A DNA stretch of 64,000 bases from an uncultured Anderseniella sp. (GCA_947488295.1 CANKYU010000002.1:806001-870000), one strand, 5' to 3'. Counted from the stretch's first letter, positions 30,406-41,459 are shown. Made by a program: numbers and translations. Notes: generated by a model not told the origin, from the letters alone.

Positions 30406-30987
30406 TTACTTGCGGTAGACTTCGCCTGGATAAACGCCGAAGAGTGTTTCCTGCGACACGTAGCCTTCATAGCCGCCGAATGCCGCGTAGCACCATTTTC
30501 CGTCACAGGATTTCAATTCACCCAGCGCGCCTGAATTAATGCGGGCAACAAGATCACCGGATGCGGATGCACTGGCCAGCAACTGCATGATCTTGCCTTT
30601 GGCCCACGGCGCCGCAATTACCGTGCGCCTGCCAGCCAGCAATGCATGATAGACCCAGCCTTCGGCTCCTTCGCTGTCACGAATCCGGCGCCAGCGGTCA
30701 AACTCGGCGATAATCTCAACCGGCAGACTTTTGCGGGTGAACACCCATGCAACACCGTGTTCGAGGGACGGGCCCCTGCGTACATTGACCAGTTTCTGCT
30801 TGAGGCTGACAAATCTCGGCAACGGCAAGCCGGTCTGGGTCTTCACCGCCGGTCCGACTGTACTGTTGTCCTGAGCAGCCTTTGCGGAGCTGAGCGTTGC
30901 CGGATTCTGTGTTTCGGTAAAGGCGTAAACAATGCCGCCCGCAACGGCAAAAGCCAGTGCAGCGAACAAGACCCGTCCTATGCTCAA
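30406..30987 (-). CDS. SH3-domain (bacterial SH3-like) membrane-anchored protein
   Basis: A protein of about 193 residues with one N-terminal membrane segment (about 4-23, RVLFAALAFAVAGGIVYAF) and bacterial SH3-like repeats: one around 55-110 (LVNVRRGPSLEHGVAWVF then WVYHALLAGRR) and a second around 130-185 (WCYAAFGGYEGYVSQETLFGVYPGE). These domains usually bind peptidoglycan or peptides in the periplasm. The frame is open to 31176, but the first ~63 codons are protein-unlike and contain a copy of the palindromic repeat (31041-31088), so a TTG start near 30987 is preferred; its ribosome site is weak. Convergent with irr, 28 bases apart. Confidence 0.7.
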   Translation of the reverse strand: MSIGRVLFAALAFAVAGGIVYAFTETQNPATLSSAKAAQDNSTVGPAVKTQTGLPLPRFVSLKQKLVNVRRGPSLEHGVAWVFTRKSLPVEIIAEFDRWRRIRDSEGAEGWVYHALLAGRRTVIAAPWAKGKIMQLLASASASGDLVARINSGALGELKSCDGKWCYAAFGGYEGYVSQETLFGVYPGEVYRK

Positions 30988-31040
30988 ACGTCCCAAAGCC
31001 TTTACCCAACCCTGGCAGAATGCCTGCTTACAACCACCGG

Positions 31041-31088
31041 ACCAGGATGGTTTCCGGTTGTCACAACCAGAAAGCGCAAACCCGGTAC
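31041..31088 (-). repeat. palindromic repeat, diverged copy C (upstream of the SH3 gene)
   Basis: A 48-base stretch beginning ACCAGGATGGTTTCCGGTTG and continuing TCACAACCAG, aligned along its length with copies at 10833 and 53171 but with the outer arm decayed (CCGGTAC instead of CCTGATC). It has the same orientation relative to the downstream minus-strand gene, 53 bases from its inferred start. The surrounding 30988-31298 interval holds no gene. Confidence 0.45.
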
Positions 31089-31298
31089 CCTCCAACTTAT
31101 CACAGCAACCTTGCGGGTTCCGGTGAACCGGCGGTACTGCAATATGCTCCGAAATTCTGATTGCATCAACCAGCACAGTTTACATGGGAGCTCACGCACC
31201 ATAAACAAGAATGGATTAATGATTTGCAAGGGCTGGCAATCCGACCATCTAGTGATGAGCCAAAGCCCCGCATTACGATTTCGCCAGGAGTTGCCCCC

Positions 31299-32288
31299 AT
31301 GCCGACGCGCAAGCCAACCGTGATTGTTACCCGCAGACTGCCGGATGTTGTTGAAACACGCATGCGCGAACTTTTTTCTACAACACTGAACGAAACTGAT
31401 GCGCCAATGAGCCAGAGCGACCTGGTAGACGCGGTGAAGCAGGCGGAGGTCCTGGTGCCTACGGTAACCGACAGAATTGACAAGTCCGTCATAATGCAGG
31501 CCGGCGATCAATTGAAGCTGATCGCGAATTTCGGTACCGGCGTTGACAACATTGATGTCGAAACGGCAACCAATCGCGGCATTACCGTAACCAATACACC
31601 GGGCGTCCTGACCGAGGATACGGCAGACATGACGCTGGCACTGATACTGGCTGTTTCACGACGGGTGATCGAAGGTGCCGAGGCAATCGGCAATGACGAA
31701 GTCTGGCAAGGCTGGTCGCCGACCTGGATGCTGGGCCGGCGCATTTACGGCAAGCGTCTCGGCATCATCGGCATGGGCCGCATCGGGCAAGCCGTGGCAC
31801 GGCGCGCCAAGGCATTCGGACTGCAGATACACTATCACAACCGCAAACCGGTTCACGCCTCCGTTGAAGAGGAGCTGGAGGCAACCTACTGGGAAAGCCT
31901 CGATCAGATGCTGGCACGCATGGATATCATCTCGGTCAACTGCCCGCACACGCCCGGCACCTATCACCTGCTGTCGGCACGCCGCATGCAGCTGCTCAAG
32001 CCCACGGCCATCATCGTCAACACCGCACGTGGTGAAGTGATCGACGAAAACGCCATGGCCCGGATGCTGGAAAAGGATGAACTTGCCGGCGTCGGCCTTG
32101 ACGTGTTTGAGCACGAACCGGCGGTGAACCCGCGCCTTTTGAAAAACCCGAAAGCGGTTCTGATGCCGCACATGGGGTCTGCCACCATCGAAGGCCGTGT
32201 GGATATGGGTGAAAAGGTCATCATCAACATCAAGACATTTGTTGACGGTCACAAGCCGCCGGACCGCGTCGTGCCGGCCATGCTCTGA
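31299..32288 (+). CDS. D-isomer-specific 2-hydroxyacid dehydrogenase (glyoxylate/hydroxypyruvate reductase type)
   Basis: A 329-residue NAD(P)-dependent dehydrogenase. The Rossmann motif GIIGMGRIGQAVARRA, the substrate arginine in VNTARGEVID, the glutamate in DVFEHEPAVNP and the catalytic histidine in LMPHMGSAT are all present; the N-terminal ANFGTGVDNIDV signature is also visible. The FGTGVDNID and WSPTWMLG segments point to the glyoxylate reductase / D-glycerate dehydrogenase branch, but substrate cannot be proven. The frame is open to 31161; ATG at 31299 has AGGAG eight bases ahead and gives the normal length. A strong terminator follows. Confidence 0.88.
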   Translation: MPTRKPTVIVTRRLPDVVETRMRELFSTTLNETDAPMSQSDLVDAVKQAEVLVPTVTDRIDKSVIMQAGDQLKLIANFGTGVDNIDVETATNRGITVTNTPGVLTEDTADMTLALILAVSRRVIEGAEAIGNDEVWQGWSPTWMLGRRIYGKRLGIIGMGRIGQAVARRAKAFGLQIHYHNRKPVHASVEEELEATYWESLDQMLARMDIISVNCPHTPGTYHLLSARRMQLLKPTAIIVNTARGEVIDENAMARMLEKDELAGVGLDVFEHEPAVNPRLLKNPKAVLMPHMGSATIEGRVDMGEKVIINIKTFVDGHKPPDRVVPAML

Positions 32289-32310
32289 CCACCACATGTC
32301 CTTGTCCGCA

Positions 32311-32343
32311 AAAAAAGAGCGCCGATAACAGTCGGCGCTCTTT
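32311..32343. terminator. strong bidirectional terminator
   Basis: AAAGAGCGCCGA (32314-32325) and TCGGCGCTCTTT (32332-32343) form a perfect 12-bp stem with a 6-base loop, with an A run on the left and a T run on the right. It lies between the convergent dehydrogenase and pnp genes and can end both transcripts. Confidence 0.92.
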
Positions 32344-32370
32344 CAAATTGTGCACTCAGGTGCTGGTGCT

Positions 32371-34494
32371 TCAGTCGTCTTTGGCCTGCGAAATTTCTTC
32401 GCCGGTTTCCTGGTTGACCTGCTTCATGGACAAACGGACTTTGCCGCGCTGGTCGAAGCCGAGCAGCTTGACCTTCACATCCTGGCCTTCAGAAACGATG
32501 TCGGAGACTTTCTCGACACGCTTGGGTGCCAGTTCGGAAATATGAACCAGGCCGTCCTTGGCGCCGAAGAAGTTCACGAAGGCACCGAAGTCGACAACCT
32601 TCACCACCTTGCCGTCATAGATCACACCTTCTTCAGGTTCGGCGACGATGGAATGAATCCAGTCTTTCGCCGCCTTGATCGATGCGCCGTCGGCAGAGGC
32701 GATATTGATGACGCCGTCATCGTTGATGTTGACCTTGGCGCCGGTCTTTTCAACGATCTCGCGGATTACCTTGCCACCGGTGCCGATGACTTCACGGATC
32801 TTGTCGGCCGGAATGGTCATAACCTCGATGCGCGGGGCATGTTCACCCAGCTCTTCACGGCCCTGGGTAATGGCTTCAGCCATCTTGCCCAGAATGTGCA
32901 AACGGCCATCCTTGGCCTGGAACAGGGCCGTTGACATGATCTCCTGGGTAATGCCGGTGATCTTGATGTCCATCTGAAGCGATGTGACACCATCTTCGGT
33001 ACCTGCCACCTTGAAGTCCATGTCACCGAGATGGTCTTCGTCACCGAGGATATCGGACAACACGGCGAAGTTTTCGCCTTCAAGGATGAGGCCCATGGCA
33101 ATGCCGGCGATCGGACGCGTGAGCGGAACACCTGCATCCATCATGGCAAGCGATGCACCGCACACGCTGGCCATTGAAGACGAGCCGTTGGACTCGGTGA
33201 TTTCCGACACGACGCGAATTGTGTACGGGAACTCTTCCTTTTTCGGCAGCATCGGGTGCACGGCGCGCCAGGCCAGCTTGCCGTGACCGATTTCGCGCCG
33301 GCCAGTGAAGCCGGTGCGGCCGGTTTCGCCGACGGAATATGGCGGGAAGTTGTAATGCAGCAGGAAGTTTTCTTTGTAGGTGCCTTCCAGCGCATCAATG
33401 AACTGCTCATCGTCGCCGGTGCCCAGCGTGGTGACAACCAGTGCCTGGGTTTCACCGCGGGTGAACAGGGCGGAGCCGTGGGTACGCGGCAGAACGCCGA
33501 CTTCACACTTGATCTGGCGGACGTCGGCCAGGCCGCGGCCGTCAATACGCGACTTGGTTTCGATGATCTGACCGCGAACGATGTCGGCTTCCATCGACTT
33601 GAAGACCTCGCCAACCTTGTTGGGCGCCGGCGCATTTTCGTCTTCAGGATCGCACAGTTCTTCGACAACCTTTGCCTTGGCAGCGGAGATGGCTTCGTAG
33701 CGTTCCTCCTTGCCGGCAATTGAATAGGCTGCCTGCAGGTCTTTTTCAGCCAGCTTTCTCGCGGCGGCAAGCAGTTCAGACTTGTCTTCGACTACGTGCT
33801 CACGAGGTTCGCGGGCAGCGCGTTCGGCCAGACGGATGATTGCCTCGATAACCGGCTGGAAGTCTTCATGACCCTTCATCACCGCGCCAAGCATGACCTC
33901 TTCAGACAGTTCCTGGGCTTCTGATTCCACCATCAGCACAGCGTCGGTGGTACCGGCGACCACCAGGTCCAGAACCGAGTCCGGCATCTGGTCAAGTGTC
34001 GGGTTCACTACATACTCGCCATCAATGTAACCGACACGCGCAGCACCGATCGGTCCGAGGAACGGCGCACCGGACAGGCACAGGGCGGCAGATGCGCCAA
34101 CCATGGCGACGATGTCCGGATCGTTTTCGAGATCGTGGCTGAGCACGGTCAGGATAACCTGCGTCTCGCACTTGAAGCCCTTGGCAAACAGCGGGCGAAT
34201 GGGACGGTCGATCAGTCGGGAAACCAGGGTTTCCTTTTCCGACGGTCTTGCTTCGCGCTTGAAAAAGCCGCCGGGGATCTTGCCGGCAGCATAGGTCTTT
34301 TCCTGGTAGTTCACGGTCAGTGGAAAGAAGTCCAGACCCGGCTTGGGCTGGCGGTCGGCAACCACAGTTGCCAGCACTGTTGTCTCACCATAGGTCGCCA
34401 GTACGGCGCCATCAGCCTGGCGCGCAACACGGCCGGTTTCCAGCCTCAGTGTGCGTCCGGCCCATTCAATTTCTTCGACATGAATGTCAAACAT
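32371..34494 (-). CDS. pnp: polyribonucleotide nucleotidyltransferase (PNPase)
   Basis: A 707-residue PNPase, the phosphorolytic 3'-to-5' exoribonuclease of the RNA degradosome. Two RNase PH-like domains (for example [25 protein letters not shown] and [29 protein letters not shown] sequence) are followed by a KH domain (about 555-615, [15 protein letters not shown]) and an S1 domain (about 622-690, [18 protein letters not shown]). Full length with the typical start [14 protein letters not shown]. It follows rpsO with a hairpin in the 221-base gap, the arrangement in which PNPase controls its own message in E. coli. Confidence 0.98.
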   Translation of the reverse strand: MFDIHVEEIEWAGRTLRLETGRVARQADGAVLATYGETTVLATVVADRQPKPGLDFFPLTVNYQEKTYAAGKIPGGFFKREARPSEKETLVSRLIDRPIRPLFAKGFKCETQVILTVLSHDLENDPDIVAMVGASAALCLSGAPFLGPIGAARVGYIDGEYVVNPTLDQMPDSVLDLVVAGTTDAVLMVESEAQELSEEVMLGAVMKGHEDFQPVIEAIIRLAERAAREPREHVVEDKSELLAAARKLAEKDLQAAYSIAGKEERYEAISAAKAKVVEELCDPEDENAPAPNKVGEVFKSMEADIVRGQIIETKSRIDGRGLADVRQIKCEVGVLPRTHGSALFTRGETQALVVTTLGTGDDEQFIDALEGTYKENFLLHYNFPPYSVGETGRTGFTGRREIGHGKLAWRAVHPMLPKKEEFPYTIRVVSEITESNGSSSMASVCGASLAMMDAGVPLTRPIAGIAMGLILEGENFAVLSDILGDEDHLGDMDFKVAGTEDGVTSLQMDIKITGITQEIMSTALFQAKDGRLHILGKMAEAITQGREELGEHAPRIEVMTIPADKIREVIGTGGKVIREIVEKTGAKVNINDDGVINIASADGASIKAAKDWIHSIVAEPEEGVIYDGKVVKVVDFGAFVNFFGAKDGLVHISELAPKRVEKVSDIVSEGQDVKVKLLGFDQRGKVRLSMKQVNQETGEEISQAKDD

Positions 34495-34660
34495 AAAATT
34501 ATTTCCTTACATGTATGGTAGAGTTGAATTCGGACGGGAAACCCTGTTTCCGCATCTCCTGGCTCAACTCCGGCCCTTGCCGCCATCAATCTATTGGTTT
34601 TTGCGGCTTTCCCCGATCGGGCCATCAGCACCCGGCCCCATTGCCGTACGTGCCAAAAAA

Positions 34661-34698
34661 GGGGAAACGGGCGGCTTTCCGGTTCAGGAAAACCACCC
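34661..34698 (-). terminator. rpsO-pnp intergenic hairpin with U-run
   Basis: On the minus strand GGGTGGTTTTCC (34687-34698) pairs with GGAAAGCCGCCC (34669-34680), 12 pairs including two G-U, with a 6-base loop, followed by GTTTCCCC and a T6 run. It lies 17 bases after the rpsO stop. It should act as the rpsO terminator with partial read-through into pnp, and may be the RNase III-type processing hairpin known from rpsO-pnp leaders. Confidence 0.75.
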
Positions 34699-34715
34699 GC
34701 TCATTGTTATTGAAA

Positions 34716-34985
34716 TTACCGCCGGATACCGAGGCGTTGAATAATGCTTTTGTAGCGGGGTTCATCACGCACCTTGACATAGTCAAGCAGTTTGCGGCGC
34801 TGGCTGACCAGCTTGAGCAGACCACGGCGTGAATGGTTGTCTTTCTTGTGGGTCTGGAAATGACCCGTCAGGTTCTTGATCCGCTCGGTCAGGATTGCAA
34901 CCTGTACTTCGGGGGAACCGGTATCGCCTTCAACAGTGGCGTATTCCTTCACAAGCTCCAGCTTGCGCTCAGGCGTAATCGACAT
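34716..34985 (-). CDS. rpsO: 30S ribosomal protein S15
   Basis: An 89-residue S15 with the canonical opening [16 protein letters not shown], the [17 protein letters not shown] core and the end [12 protein letters not shown]15 nucleates assembly of the central domain of 16S rRNA. It lies between truB (which ends in its own terminator) and pnp; it likely has a promoter in the 152-base gap upstream. Confidence 0.98.
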   Translation of the reverse strand: MSITPERKLELVKEYATVEGDTGSPEVQVAILTERIKNLTGHFQTHKKDNHSRRGLLKLVSQRRKLLDYVKVRDEPRYKSIIQRLGIRR

Positions 34986-35050
34986 CGGGAAATCCTTTCA
35001 AAAAGAGGAACAGGACGCCTAAAGCCGGGATGTCGTCCAGCGAAGGCCAT

Positions 35051-35077
35051 GAAAAAACACCGGGTCAACCCGGTGTT
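35051..35077 (-). terminator. intrinsic terminator after truB
   Basis: On the minus strand AACACCGGGT and ACCCGGTGTT form a 9- to 10-bp stem with a tiny loop, directly followed by T6. It lies 60 bases beyond the truB stop and should end the rimP-nusA-infB-rbfA-truB transcript. Confidence 0.88.
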
Positions 35078-35137
35078 GGGGCAGCATATAGCGGAAATGA
35101 AGCCGCAATACCAGACCAAAAGGCAGACCCGCGGACG

Positions 35138-36049
35138 TCAGTCGCCGAGTTGAAAAACCCTTACCGGCTGTATAACTGCGTCCCTTACCTGTGCGATTGC
35201 CAATGGCGCGCACGCACGGGTGAGCAGCAATTCATCACCATTGCAATACTGACCGCCCGCACCTGCCTGCAGCGGGTTGCCGTGAGCCACCCTGGCTGCC
35301 GACACTTCATCCAGTTCAACCACCGGCAAATGACCAAGCACCGTTTCCAGCGGATGCAACAGGTCACAGAGGCTGTGTGCATTCGCCTCGTCAAAAGCGC
35401 CAGCCGCCACACACTGGCCGATGGATACGGCGCCGGTGGCGATGCGGCGAAGGGCCGTGACATGGCCCTCGCTACCAAGTGCTTTGGCAATGTCGCGGGC
35501 CAGCGAACGGACATAGGTGCCCTTGCCGCACGTCACCTCGAAACTTGCATGATCTTCATCCGGGCAACCGGTGAGTGTCAGGCTCTCTATGTACACCGGG
35601 CGCTTCGCCATCTCCAGCTGTTCGCCGGCCCGGGCCAGGTCGTAGGCGCGCTGGCCATCGATCTTTATGGCAGAGTACGCAGGTGGTGCCTGCTCGATCT
35701 GACCGGTAAAGCCCGGCAGCACATCAATGATTTCGTGGCTTGCCGGGCGCACGGGACTGGTGGCGCAAACGCTGCCTTCCGCATCACATGTTTCAGTCGC
35801 CTCGCCCCAGCGAACAGTGAATGTGTAGGCCTTCGCCGCATCCGCCATATAGGGAACCGTCTTGGTTGCTTCGCCCAGGGCAATGGCCAGCAAACCGGTT
35901 GCCAGCGGATCGAGGGTTCCGGCATGACCTGCCTTTTGCGCATTGAAGGCGCGCCGCACCATCGCTACGGCCTGCGTGGACCCCATGCCCGGCGGCTTGT
36001 CAAGAAACACCCAGCCGTGAACGCGGCTTCCCTTTTTACGACGAGCCAA
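35138..36049 (-). CDS. truB: tRNA pseudouridine(55) synthase
   Basis: A 303-residue TruB, making pseudouridine 55 in the T-loop of tRNAs. The catalytic aspartate is D47 in AGHAGTLDPLATGLL; GWVFLDKPPGMGSTQAV at the N-terminus, the PPAYSAIKIDGQRAYDLAR substrate loop and CGKGTYVRSLARDI are all diagnostic. It starts 15 bases after rbfA and ends the operon at the terminator 35051-35077. Confidence 0.97.
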   Translation of the reverse strand: MARRKKGSRVHGWVFLDKPPGMGSTQAVAMVRRAFNAQKAGHAGTLDPLATGLLAIALGEATKTVPYMADAAKAYTFTVRWGEATETCDAEGSVCATSPVRPASHEIIDVLPGFTGQIEQAPPAYSAIKIDGQRAYDLARAGEQLEMAKRPVYIESLTLTGCPDEDHASFEVTCGKGTYVRSLARDIAKALGSEGHVTALRRIATGAVSIGQCVAAGAFDEANAHSLCDLLHPLETVLGHLPVVELDEVSAARVAHGNPLQAGAGGQYCNGDELLLTRACAPLAIAQVRDAVIQPVRVFQLGD

Positions 36050-36064
36050 TGAGTGCCTGCGCTT

Positions 36065-36478
36065 TCAGTCTTCGCGCTCCGGCCCGAGATCGCCCTTGAC
36101 CTTCGGGTCGGCAAGCAGGGCGTCAATGCTGGAGGCATAATCGATCGAGTTATCGATGCGGAACTTGATTTCCGGCATGAATTTCAACTGCAGCTTCGGC
36201 GCCAGTTCGCCCTTGATGAACTTGCGGTGACGCATCAGGGCTTCGACCAGCGCGTCGCCGTCTCCGGATGGCTGGAACGGACGGATGTAAGCCGTGGCTG
36301 TCCTGAGGTCCGGCGTGGTCGCCACCTCCAGCACCGTAACCCCGGTTTTTTCGACAAGCGGGTCCATCACATCGCCGCGCATGAACAGTGCCGACAGTTC
36401 ATGACGGATCAGTTCGCCCACCCGCAACTGGCGCTGCGACGGGCCCCTGGCAGCCTTTGTCCTTGGTTTCATCGTCAA
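36065..36478 (-). CDS. rbfA: ribosome-binding factor A
   Basis: A 137-residue KH-like protein that helps mature the 3' and 5' ends of 16S rRNA in the 30S subunit. The start region SQRQLRVGELIRHELSALF, the VLEVATTPDLRTATAYI strand and PKLQLKFMPEIKFRIDNSIDYASSID are typical of RbfA. It lies 39 bases after infB and 15 before truB, the conserved order. Confidence 0.95.
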   Translation of the reverse strand: MTMKPRTKAARGPSQRQLRVGELIRHELSALFMRGDVMDPLVEKTGVTVLEVATTPDLRTATAYIRPFQPSGDGDALVEALMRHRKFIKGELAPKLQLKFMPEIKFRIDNSIDYASSIDALLADPKVKGDLGPERED

Positions 36479-36517
36479 GTCACTCCATCAGGCAGACGGG
36501 ACAGGCGAGGTCCTGGC

Positions 36518-39163
36518 CTACAATGAGCGCTGGATACTCTCCACGGTAAAGCACTCGATCACATCACCTGCACGCATGTCCTGGTAGTTCTCAAATGCCA
36601 TGCCGCATTCCTGGCCGACCTGAACTTCCTTGACCTCATCCTTGAAACGCTTGAGCGTCGACAGCGTGCCTTCGTGGACAACGACACTGTCACGCACCAG
36701 GCGCACCTTGGCGCCACGCTGGACATTGCCCTCAACGACACGGCAACCGGCAACCTTGCCGACCTTGGTGATGTTGAAGACTTCCAGAATTTCGGCATTG
36801 CCAAGGAAGGTTTCGCGCAGATCCGGTGACAGCAGGCCGGACATGGCCGCTTTCACGTCGTCAACGAGATCATAGATGATGTTGTAATAGCGGATTTCAA
36901 TGCCGCTGGCTTCTGCTGCATCGCGTGCCTGCTTGTTGGCACGGACGTTGAAGCCGATGACAATGGCATTTGAAGCCTGTGCCAGCTGCACGTCTGATTC
37001 CGAAATACCACCAACCGCATAATGCACCACCCGGGCGGCAACCTCGTCGGTGCCGAGCTTGTCGAGCGCCTGCACGATGGCTTCCGCAGAGCCCTGCACG
37101 TCGGCCTTGATGAGGATCGGAAATTCCTGCCTTCCGCTCTCCTTGAGCTGGCTCATCATCTGTTCCAGAGACGACCTGGCGCTTGGCGCGCCGCGTGTAT
37201 CGCGCAGCTTGCGCTCACGATACTCGGTAATCTCACGGGCACGGCCTTCGTGCTCGACCACAACGATCTGGTCGCCTGCTTCCGGCGCGGAGCTCATTCC
37301 CAGAACTTCGACGGGAACCGAAGGCCCGGCTTCATTGATATTGGCACCCTTGTCATTGATCAGGGCGCGAACCTTGCCCCAGGCAACACCTGCCACGACA
37401 ATGTCACCGACACGCAATGTGCCGCGGCGCACCAGCACCGTGGCGACAGGACCGCGGCCCTTATCGAGCTGGGCTTCAACAACAATACCGTCAGCGGCAC
37501 GATCAGGATTGGCCTGAAGGTTCAGCAGTTCGGCCTGCAGCAGGATGGCTTCGAGCAGCTTGTCAAGATTGGTGCCCTTGAGCGCGGAAATCTCCACTTC
37601 AAGCACATCACCGCTCATGCTTTCGACGATCACTTCATGGTTCAGCAGATCCGTGCGGACCCGGGTCGGATCGGCATCCGGCTTGTCCATCTTGTTTATG
37701 GCAACAATGAGCGGAACCCCGGCTTCGCGGGCATGGCTGATCGCCTCGATTGTCTGCGGCATGACGCCGTCATCCGCAGCCACGACCAGCACCACGATGT
37801 CCGTCGCCTTGGCGCCACGGGCACGCATGGCGGTAAAGGCCGCATGGCCCGGCGTATCAATGAAGGTTGCCAGGCCATTGGCCGTTTCAACCTGATAAGC
37901 ACCGATATGCTGGGTGATACCACCGGCCTCGCCGGATACGACAGACGCATTGCGAAGCGCATCCAGCAGCGAAGTCTTGCCGTGATCGACATGACCCATG
38001 ACGGTCACAATCGGCGCGCGCGGCTTCATGCTGTCCGCCGGATCATCGTCCCCGGCCAGACCTTCTTCAACGTCAGACTCAGACACCCGCTTGACGGTAT
38101 GGCCGAAGTCTTCCGCGATCAGCTGGGCGGTATCGGTATCGATGATATCGTTGATGGTGTGCATCTCGCCCTGCTTCATCAGGAACTTGATGACATCAAC
38201 AGCGCGTTCACTCATGCGGTTGGCCAGTTCCTGAATGGTGATCACTTCAGGAATGGTCACTTCGCGGGCAACCTTCTCCTTGGTCACCGAACCACCCATG
38301 GCCTGTTTCTTCTGGCGTTCCTGGCGGCGGCGGAATGCGGCCAGCGAGCGAGCCCGACCGCCATCATCGTTGAGCGCGTTGGAAATGGTCAGCTTGCCAC
38401 GGCGCCGATCCGCATCATTGCGCGGCTTGGGCGGCGTTGCAGGCTTGTCGGCACCGCCGGCAGGACGGCGGGACTTTGAACGCCCGGCATCTGTTTCGGT
38501 TTCGGTGGCAGCGGCTGCCTTTTTAGCCTTGAGTTCTGCGGCAGCTTCCTTGGCTTCCGCGTCAGCAGCGCGCTTTGCGGCGCGGCGGGCTTCTTCGGCT
38601 TCCTTCTCAACACGTTCAGCAGCTTCACGCGCTTCACGTTCAACCCGTTCAACTGCTTCTATCTCGGCGCGCTTCTTGTCCTCAATGTCGCGCTGGCGAG
38701 CCTCGACCAGAGCACGCTCACGTGCCTCGGCTTCCTCTGCGGTCAGGGTGCGCAGTACCTTGGGTGCTCCAACAGTCTTGATCGCAGGCCGTTTCGGTGC
38801 CGCAGGTTCGGCAGGCGCAGCAGGCATCGGCTGTGCCGCAGCCGCAGGTGCGGCAGGCGCAGCGGGTTTTGGCGCGGCAGGAGCCTCAGGCGCCGGAGCG
38901 GCGGCCTCCGGTGTCGCCACCGCAGGCTTGGGATCCGGTGTCGCTGCAGGAGCCGGCGCCTCCTTGGCGGCAGGCGCAGCAGGAGCCGCAGGTTTTGCAC
39001 CTGGTCCTCCAATAATGCGCTTGCGCTTGGTTTCCACCACAACGGTTTTCGACCGCCCGTGCGAAAAGTTCTGGCGTACCCTGCTCTGGCCACCGCCGCG
39101 CAAGCCGAGTGTGCGTCCGCCAGGACGTTCGTTACCATTATCGTTGTCGTTCGTATCACTCAT
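36518..39163 (-). CDS. infB: translation initiation factor IF-2
   Basis: An 881-residue IF-2, the GTPase that brings initiator tRNA to the ribosome. A low-complexity Ala/Pro-rich N-terminus (55-125) and a charged coiled-coil stretch (140-220, rich in EAR and KAE repeats) precede the IF2-N domain ([16 protein letters not shown]). The GTPase motifs are G1 GHVDHGKTS (390-398), G3 DTPGH (436-440) and G4 NKMD (490-493). Domains II-IV follow with the usual [24 protein letters not shown]. The long Ala/Pro-rich region is usual in alphaproteobacterial IF-2. It sits six bases after ylxR. Confidence 0.98.
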   Translation of the reverse strand: MSDTNDNDNGNERPGGRTLGLRGGGQSRVRQNFSHGRSKTVVVETKRKRIIGGPGAKPAAPAAPAAKEAPAPAATPDPKPAVATPEAAAPAPEAPAAPKPAAPAAPAAAAQPMPAAPAEPAAPKRPAIKTVGAPKVLRTLTAEEAEARERALVEARQRDIEDKKRAEIEAVERVEREAREAAERVEKEAEEARRAAKRAADAEAKEAAAELKAKKAAAATETETDAGRSKSRRPAGGADKPATPPKPRNDADRRRGKLTISNALNDDGGRARSLAAFRRRQERQKKQAMGGSVTKEKVAREVTIPEVITIQELANRMSERAVDVIKFLMKQGEMHTINDIIDTDTAQLIAEDFGHTVKRVSESDVEEGLAGDDDPADSMKPRAPIVTVMGHVDHGKTSLLDALRNASVVSGEAGGITQHIGAYQVETANGLATFIDTPGHAAFTAMRARGAKATDIVVLVVAADDGVMPQTIEAISHAREAGVPLIVAINKMDKPDADPTRVRTDLLNHEVIVESMSGDVLEVEISALKGTNLDKLLEAILLQAELLNLQANPDRAADGIVVEAQLDKGRGPVATVLVRRGTLRVGDIVVAGVAWGKVRALINDKGANINEAGPSVPVEVLGMSSAPEAGDQIVVVEHEGRAREITEYRERKLRDTRGAPSARSSLEQMMSQLKESGRQEFPILIKADVQGSAEAIVQALDKLGTDEVAARVVHYAVGGISESDVQLAQASNAIVIGFNVRANKQARDAAEASGIEIRYYNIIYDLVDDVKAAMSGLLSPDLRETFLGNAEILEVFNITKVGKVAGCRVVEGNVQRGAKVRLVRDSVVVHEGTLSTLKRFKDEVKEVQVGQECGMAFENYQDMRAGDVIECFTVESIQRSL

Positions 39164-39169
39164 TGCGTA

Positions 39170-39802
39170 TCAGCTTTCCGCTTGTGCGGCTCCGTTTAAC
39201 TCAAATAATTCATATCGTCTTGCGCAGGCCAGGAATTTCCGCGCCAGACCACCGGGGTTGATGGCAGCATGTATCACATTTGTACGCCCCAATGCCAAAT
39301 CCAAATCAGCAGAGGCGAAACATTCGACCAGCCGGCCGGCCTGATCGGCAGCCCGCAGTTTTCCGGACAGTTTCCGGCGGCCGTCCTGCGCACCGTCGGA
39401 AGCCGCAAGCAGAACCGCCGCGCGGCCATTTAAAACAGCCGCTTCGGTCTTTTCAAATCCGGCAACAACCTGGCCTGCCTTCGACGCCAGGGAGAGACAT
39501 GACATGGCATCCTTGAGCAGCAGGCGTGCAATGAGGTCGGCAAGATTGTCCGGCAGCGCGACCTCGGCCTTGAGTGCGCGGGCAAACACCTTGCGCCTGA
39601 CGGCTTCGGCAATGCCTGCGCGTGACAGGCTCAACCACACGCCGCGCCCCGGCAGGTTTTCTTTCAGGTCAGGCACCAGATCACCGCCCGGCGAAGCAAC
39701 AAAGCGCAACAGTTCCGCACGTGGCCGCTGTGCACGCGTCAGCGCGCACATGCGGACGTTCGGATCATCGGCGAGGATGGTTTGTTGTGCCAGACCTGTC
39801 AT
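39170..39802 (-). CDS. YlxR (DUF448) RNA-binding protein with L7Ae-like C-terminus
   Basis: A 210-residue protein lying between nusA and infB. The N-terminal half is the YlxR domain (about 17-95): CALTRAQRPRAELLRFV, DLVPDLKENLPGRGVWL. The C-terminal half (about 105-195) resembles the L7Ae/YlxQ RNA-binding fold (SLASKAGQVVAGFEKTEAAVLNGRAAVLLAASDGA), the two domains being fused as is usual in alphaproteobacteria. Proposed to act in nucleoid or RNA regulation, but the biochemical role is not established. It follows nusA by 17 bases and precedes infB by six, in the same operon. Confidence 0.88.
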   Translation of the reverse strand: MTGLAQQTILADDPNVRMCALTRAQRPRAELLRFVASPGGDLVPDLKENLPGRGVWLSLSRAGIAEAVRRKVFARALKAEVALPDNLADLIARLLLKDAMSCLSLASKAGQVVAGFEKTEAAVLNGRAAVLLAASDGAQDGRRKLSGKLRAADQAGRLVECFASADLDLALGRTNVIHAAINPGGLARKFLACARRYELFELNGAAQAES

Positions 39803-39819
39803 ATTGCCGGGTGTTCACC

Positions 39820-41454
39820 TTACTCTTCGTTACTGGTTGTGGCGGCAGCTTCCTCGCCGCCTTCTGCTTCAGTGTCTGCTTCGGGATCAGGCTCAGGCTC
39901 CGGTTCAATCCAGCCCAGTTGCAGGCGAGCCGCCATGATCAGGGTCTCCGCTTCAGCTGCGGTCATGTCGGTCGCAGACAGTGACCCTTCATGGCGGATT
40001 GTCTCGCTTTCACCACGTTCATTCCAGCCGACCAGGTCATCCGGCACACAGCCGGCAAAGTCCTCCAGAGTGAACACGCCGTCTTCACCAAGCATCACCA
40101 GCATCGCCGGTGACAGGCCGGCAAAGCCTGCCAGGTCATCCGCCACGCCAAGCTCCTTGCGCTTGGCTTCCAGTTCCGTCGCCTGGCGATCAAGGAACTC
40201 TGTCGCACGGGCCTGGATCTCAGACGCCGTTTCATCATCCAGTCCTTCAATGGAGGCAATTTCCTCAGGCGCCACATAAGCGACTTCTTCAATGGAATCG
40301 AAGCCTTCCGATGCAAGCAGCTGGGCCAGCATTTCGTCCACATCGAGCGCTTCGGTAAAGCGCTGTGTACGATCTGCAAATTCCTTCTGGCGGCGTTCGG
40401 ATTCCTCGGCCTCCGTCATGATGTCGATATCCCAGCCGGAAAGCTGCGAGGCCAAACGCACATTCTGTCCACGACGCCCGATTGCCAGCGAAAGCTGCTC
40501 GTCAGGCACCACAACCTCGATGCGCTGGGCATCCTCATCAAGCACCACCTTGGCAACTTCAGCAGGCGCCAGAGCGTTGACGATGAAGCTGGCAGCATCA
40601 GGTGTCCAGGGGATGATGTCGATCTTCTCGCCCTGCAGCTCGTTGACCACAGCCTGGACGCGACTGCCGCGCATGCCGACACAGGCGCCAACCGGATCGA
40701 TTGAACTGTCCTTGGAGCGCACCGATATTTTCGCGCGCGAGCCGGCATCACGGGCCACTGCCACGACTTCAACAATACCGTCATAGATTTCCGGCACTTC
40801 CTGCTGGAACAGTTTGGCCATGAACTCAGGCCGTGACCGCGACAGGAATATCTGCGGGCCGCGCAGTTCGCGCCGCACATCAAAAATGTAGGCCCGCACC
40901 CGGTCGCCATTACGGAACGCTTCGCGCGGCAAACCCTCGTCACGGCGGACAATGCCTTCACCACGTCCGAGATCAACGATGATGTTGCCGTACTCGACGC
41001 GCTTGACCACACCGGAAACGATTTCGCCAATGCGATCCTTGTATTCTTCAAACTGGCGCTCGCGTTCAGCATCGCGCACCTTCTGCACGATCACCTGCTT
41101 GGCGTTCTGGGCTGCGATGCGGCCAAAGTCGACCGGCGGCAACGGCTCGGACAGGAAGTCTCCCATGCGCGCGCCGGGATTGCGGTCGAGCGCCTCCTTC
41201 ATGGTGATCTGGGTCGAATCGTTTTCAACTTCCTCGACCACTTCCAGCAGGCGATACAGCTTGGTTTCACCGGTTTGCGGATCAATTTCCGCCCGGATGT
41301 CATTTTCGGCGCCATAGCGTGAGCGCGCGGCACGCTGGATTGCGTCCTCCATCGCATCGATCACGACGGCCTTGTCGATCGATTTTTCACGTGCAACCGC
41401 ATCTGCGATCTGCAGCAATTCCAGCCTGTTTGCACTTACGGCGACATCAGCCAT
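39820..41454 (-). CDS. nusA: transcription termination/antitermination factor NusA
   Basis: A 544-residue NusA, which binds RNA polymerase and RNA to control pausing, termination and antitermination. The N-terminal domain, an S1 domain (about 135-200, [21 protein letters not shown]), and two KH domains (with [19 protein letters not shown] and [19 protein letters not shown]) are clear; the C-terminus has helix-hairpin-helix repeats and an acidic tail. A GTG three codons upstream is possible, but ATG at 41454 has GGAG at proper spacing. It follows rimP by five bases. Confidence 0.97.
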   Translation of the reverse strand: MADVAVSANRLELLQIADAVAREKSIDKAVVIDAMEDAIQRAARSRYGAENDIRAEIDPQTGETKLYRLLEVVEEVENDSTQITMKEALDRNPGARMGDFLSEPLPPVDFGRIAAQNAKQVIVQKVRDAERERQFEEYKDRIGEIVSGVVKRVEYGNIIVDLGRGEGIVRRDEGLPREAFRNGDRVRAYIFDVRRELRGPQIFLSRSRPEFMAKLFQQEVPEIYDGIVEVVAVARDAGSRAKISVRSKDSSIDPVGACVGMRGSRVQAVVNELQGEKIDIIPWTPDAASFIVNALAPAEVAKVVLDEDAQRIEVVVPDEQLSLAIGRRGQNVRLASQLSGWDIDIMTEAEESERRQKEFADRTQRFTEALDVDEMLAQLLASEGFDSIEEVAYVAPEEIASIEGLDDETASEIQARATEFLDRQATELEAKRKELGVADDLAGFAGLSPAMLVMLGEDGVFTLEDFAGCVPDDLVGWNERGESETIRHEGSLSATDMTAAEAETLIMAARLQLGWIEPEPEPDPEADTEAEGGEEAAATTSNEE

Positions 41455-41459
41455 TTCGT

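Noticed and set aside
30988..31176. N-terminal extension of the SH3 protein
   Set aside because: The codons carry a degenerate palindromic repeat and give a Cys- and Gly-rich stretch ahead of the membrane segment; it overlaps the upstream regulatory region of the dehydrogenase gene.
37022..39344. Long antisense open frames opposite infB (485 and 369 codons)
   Set aside because: Shadow frames of infB; the second translates into Ala/Ser/Arg low complexity opposite the Ala/Pro-rich IF-2 N-terminus.
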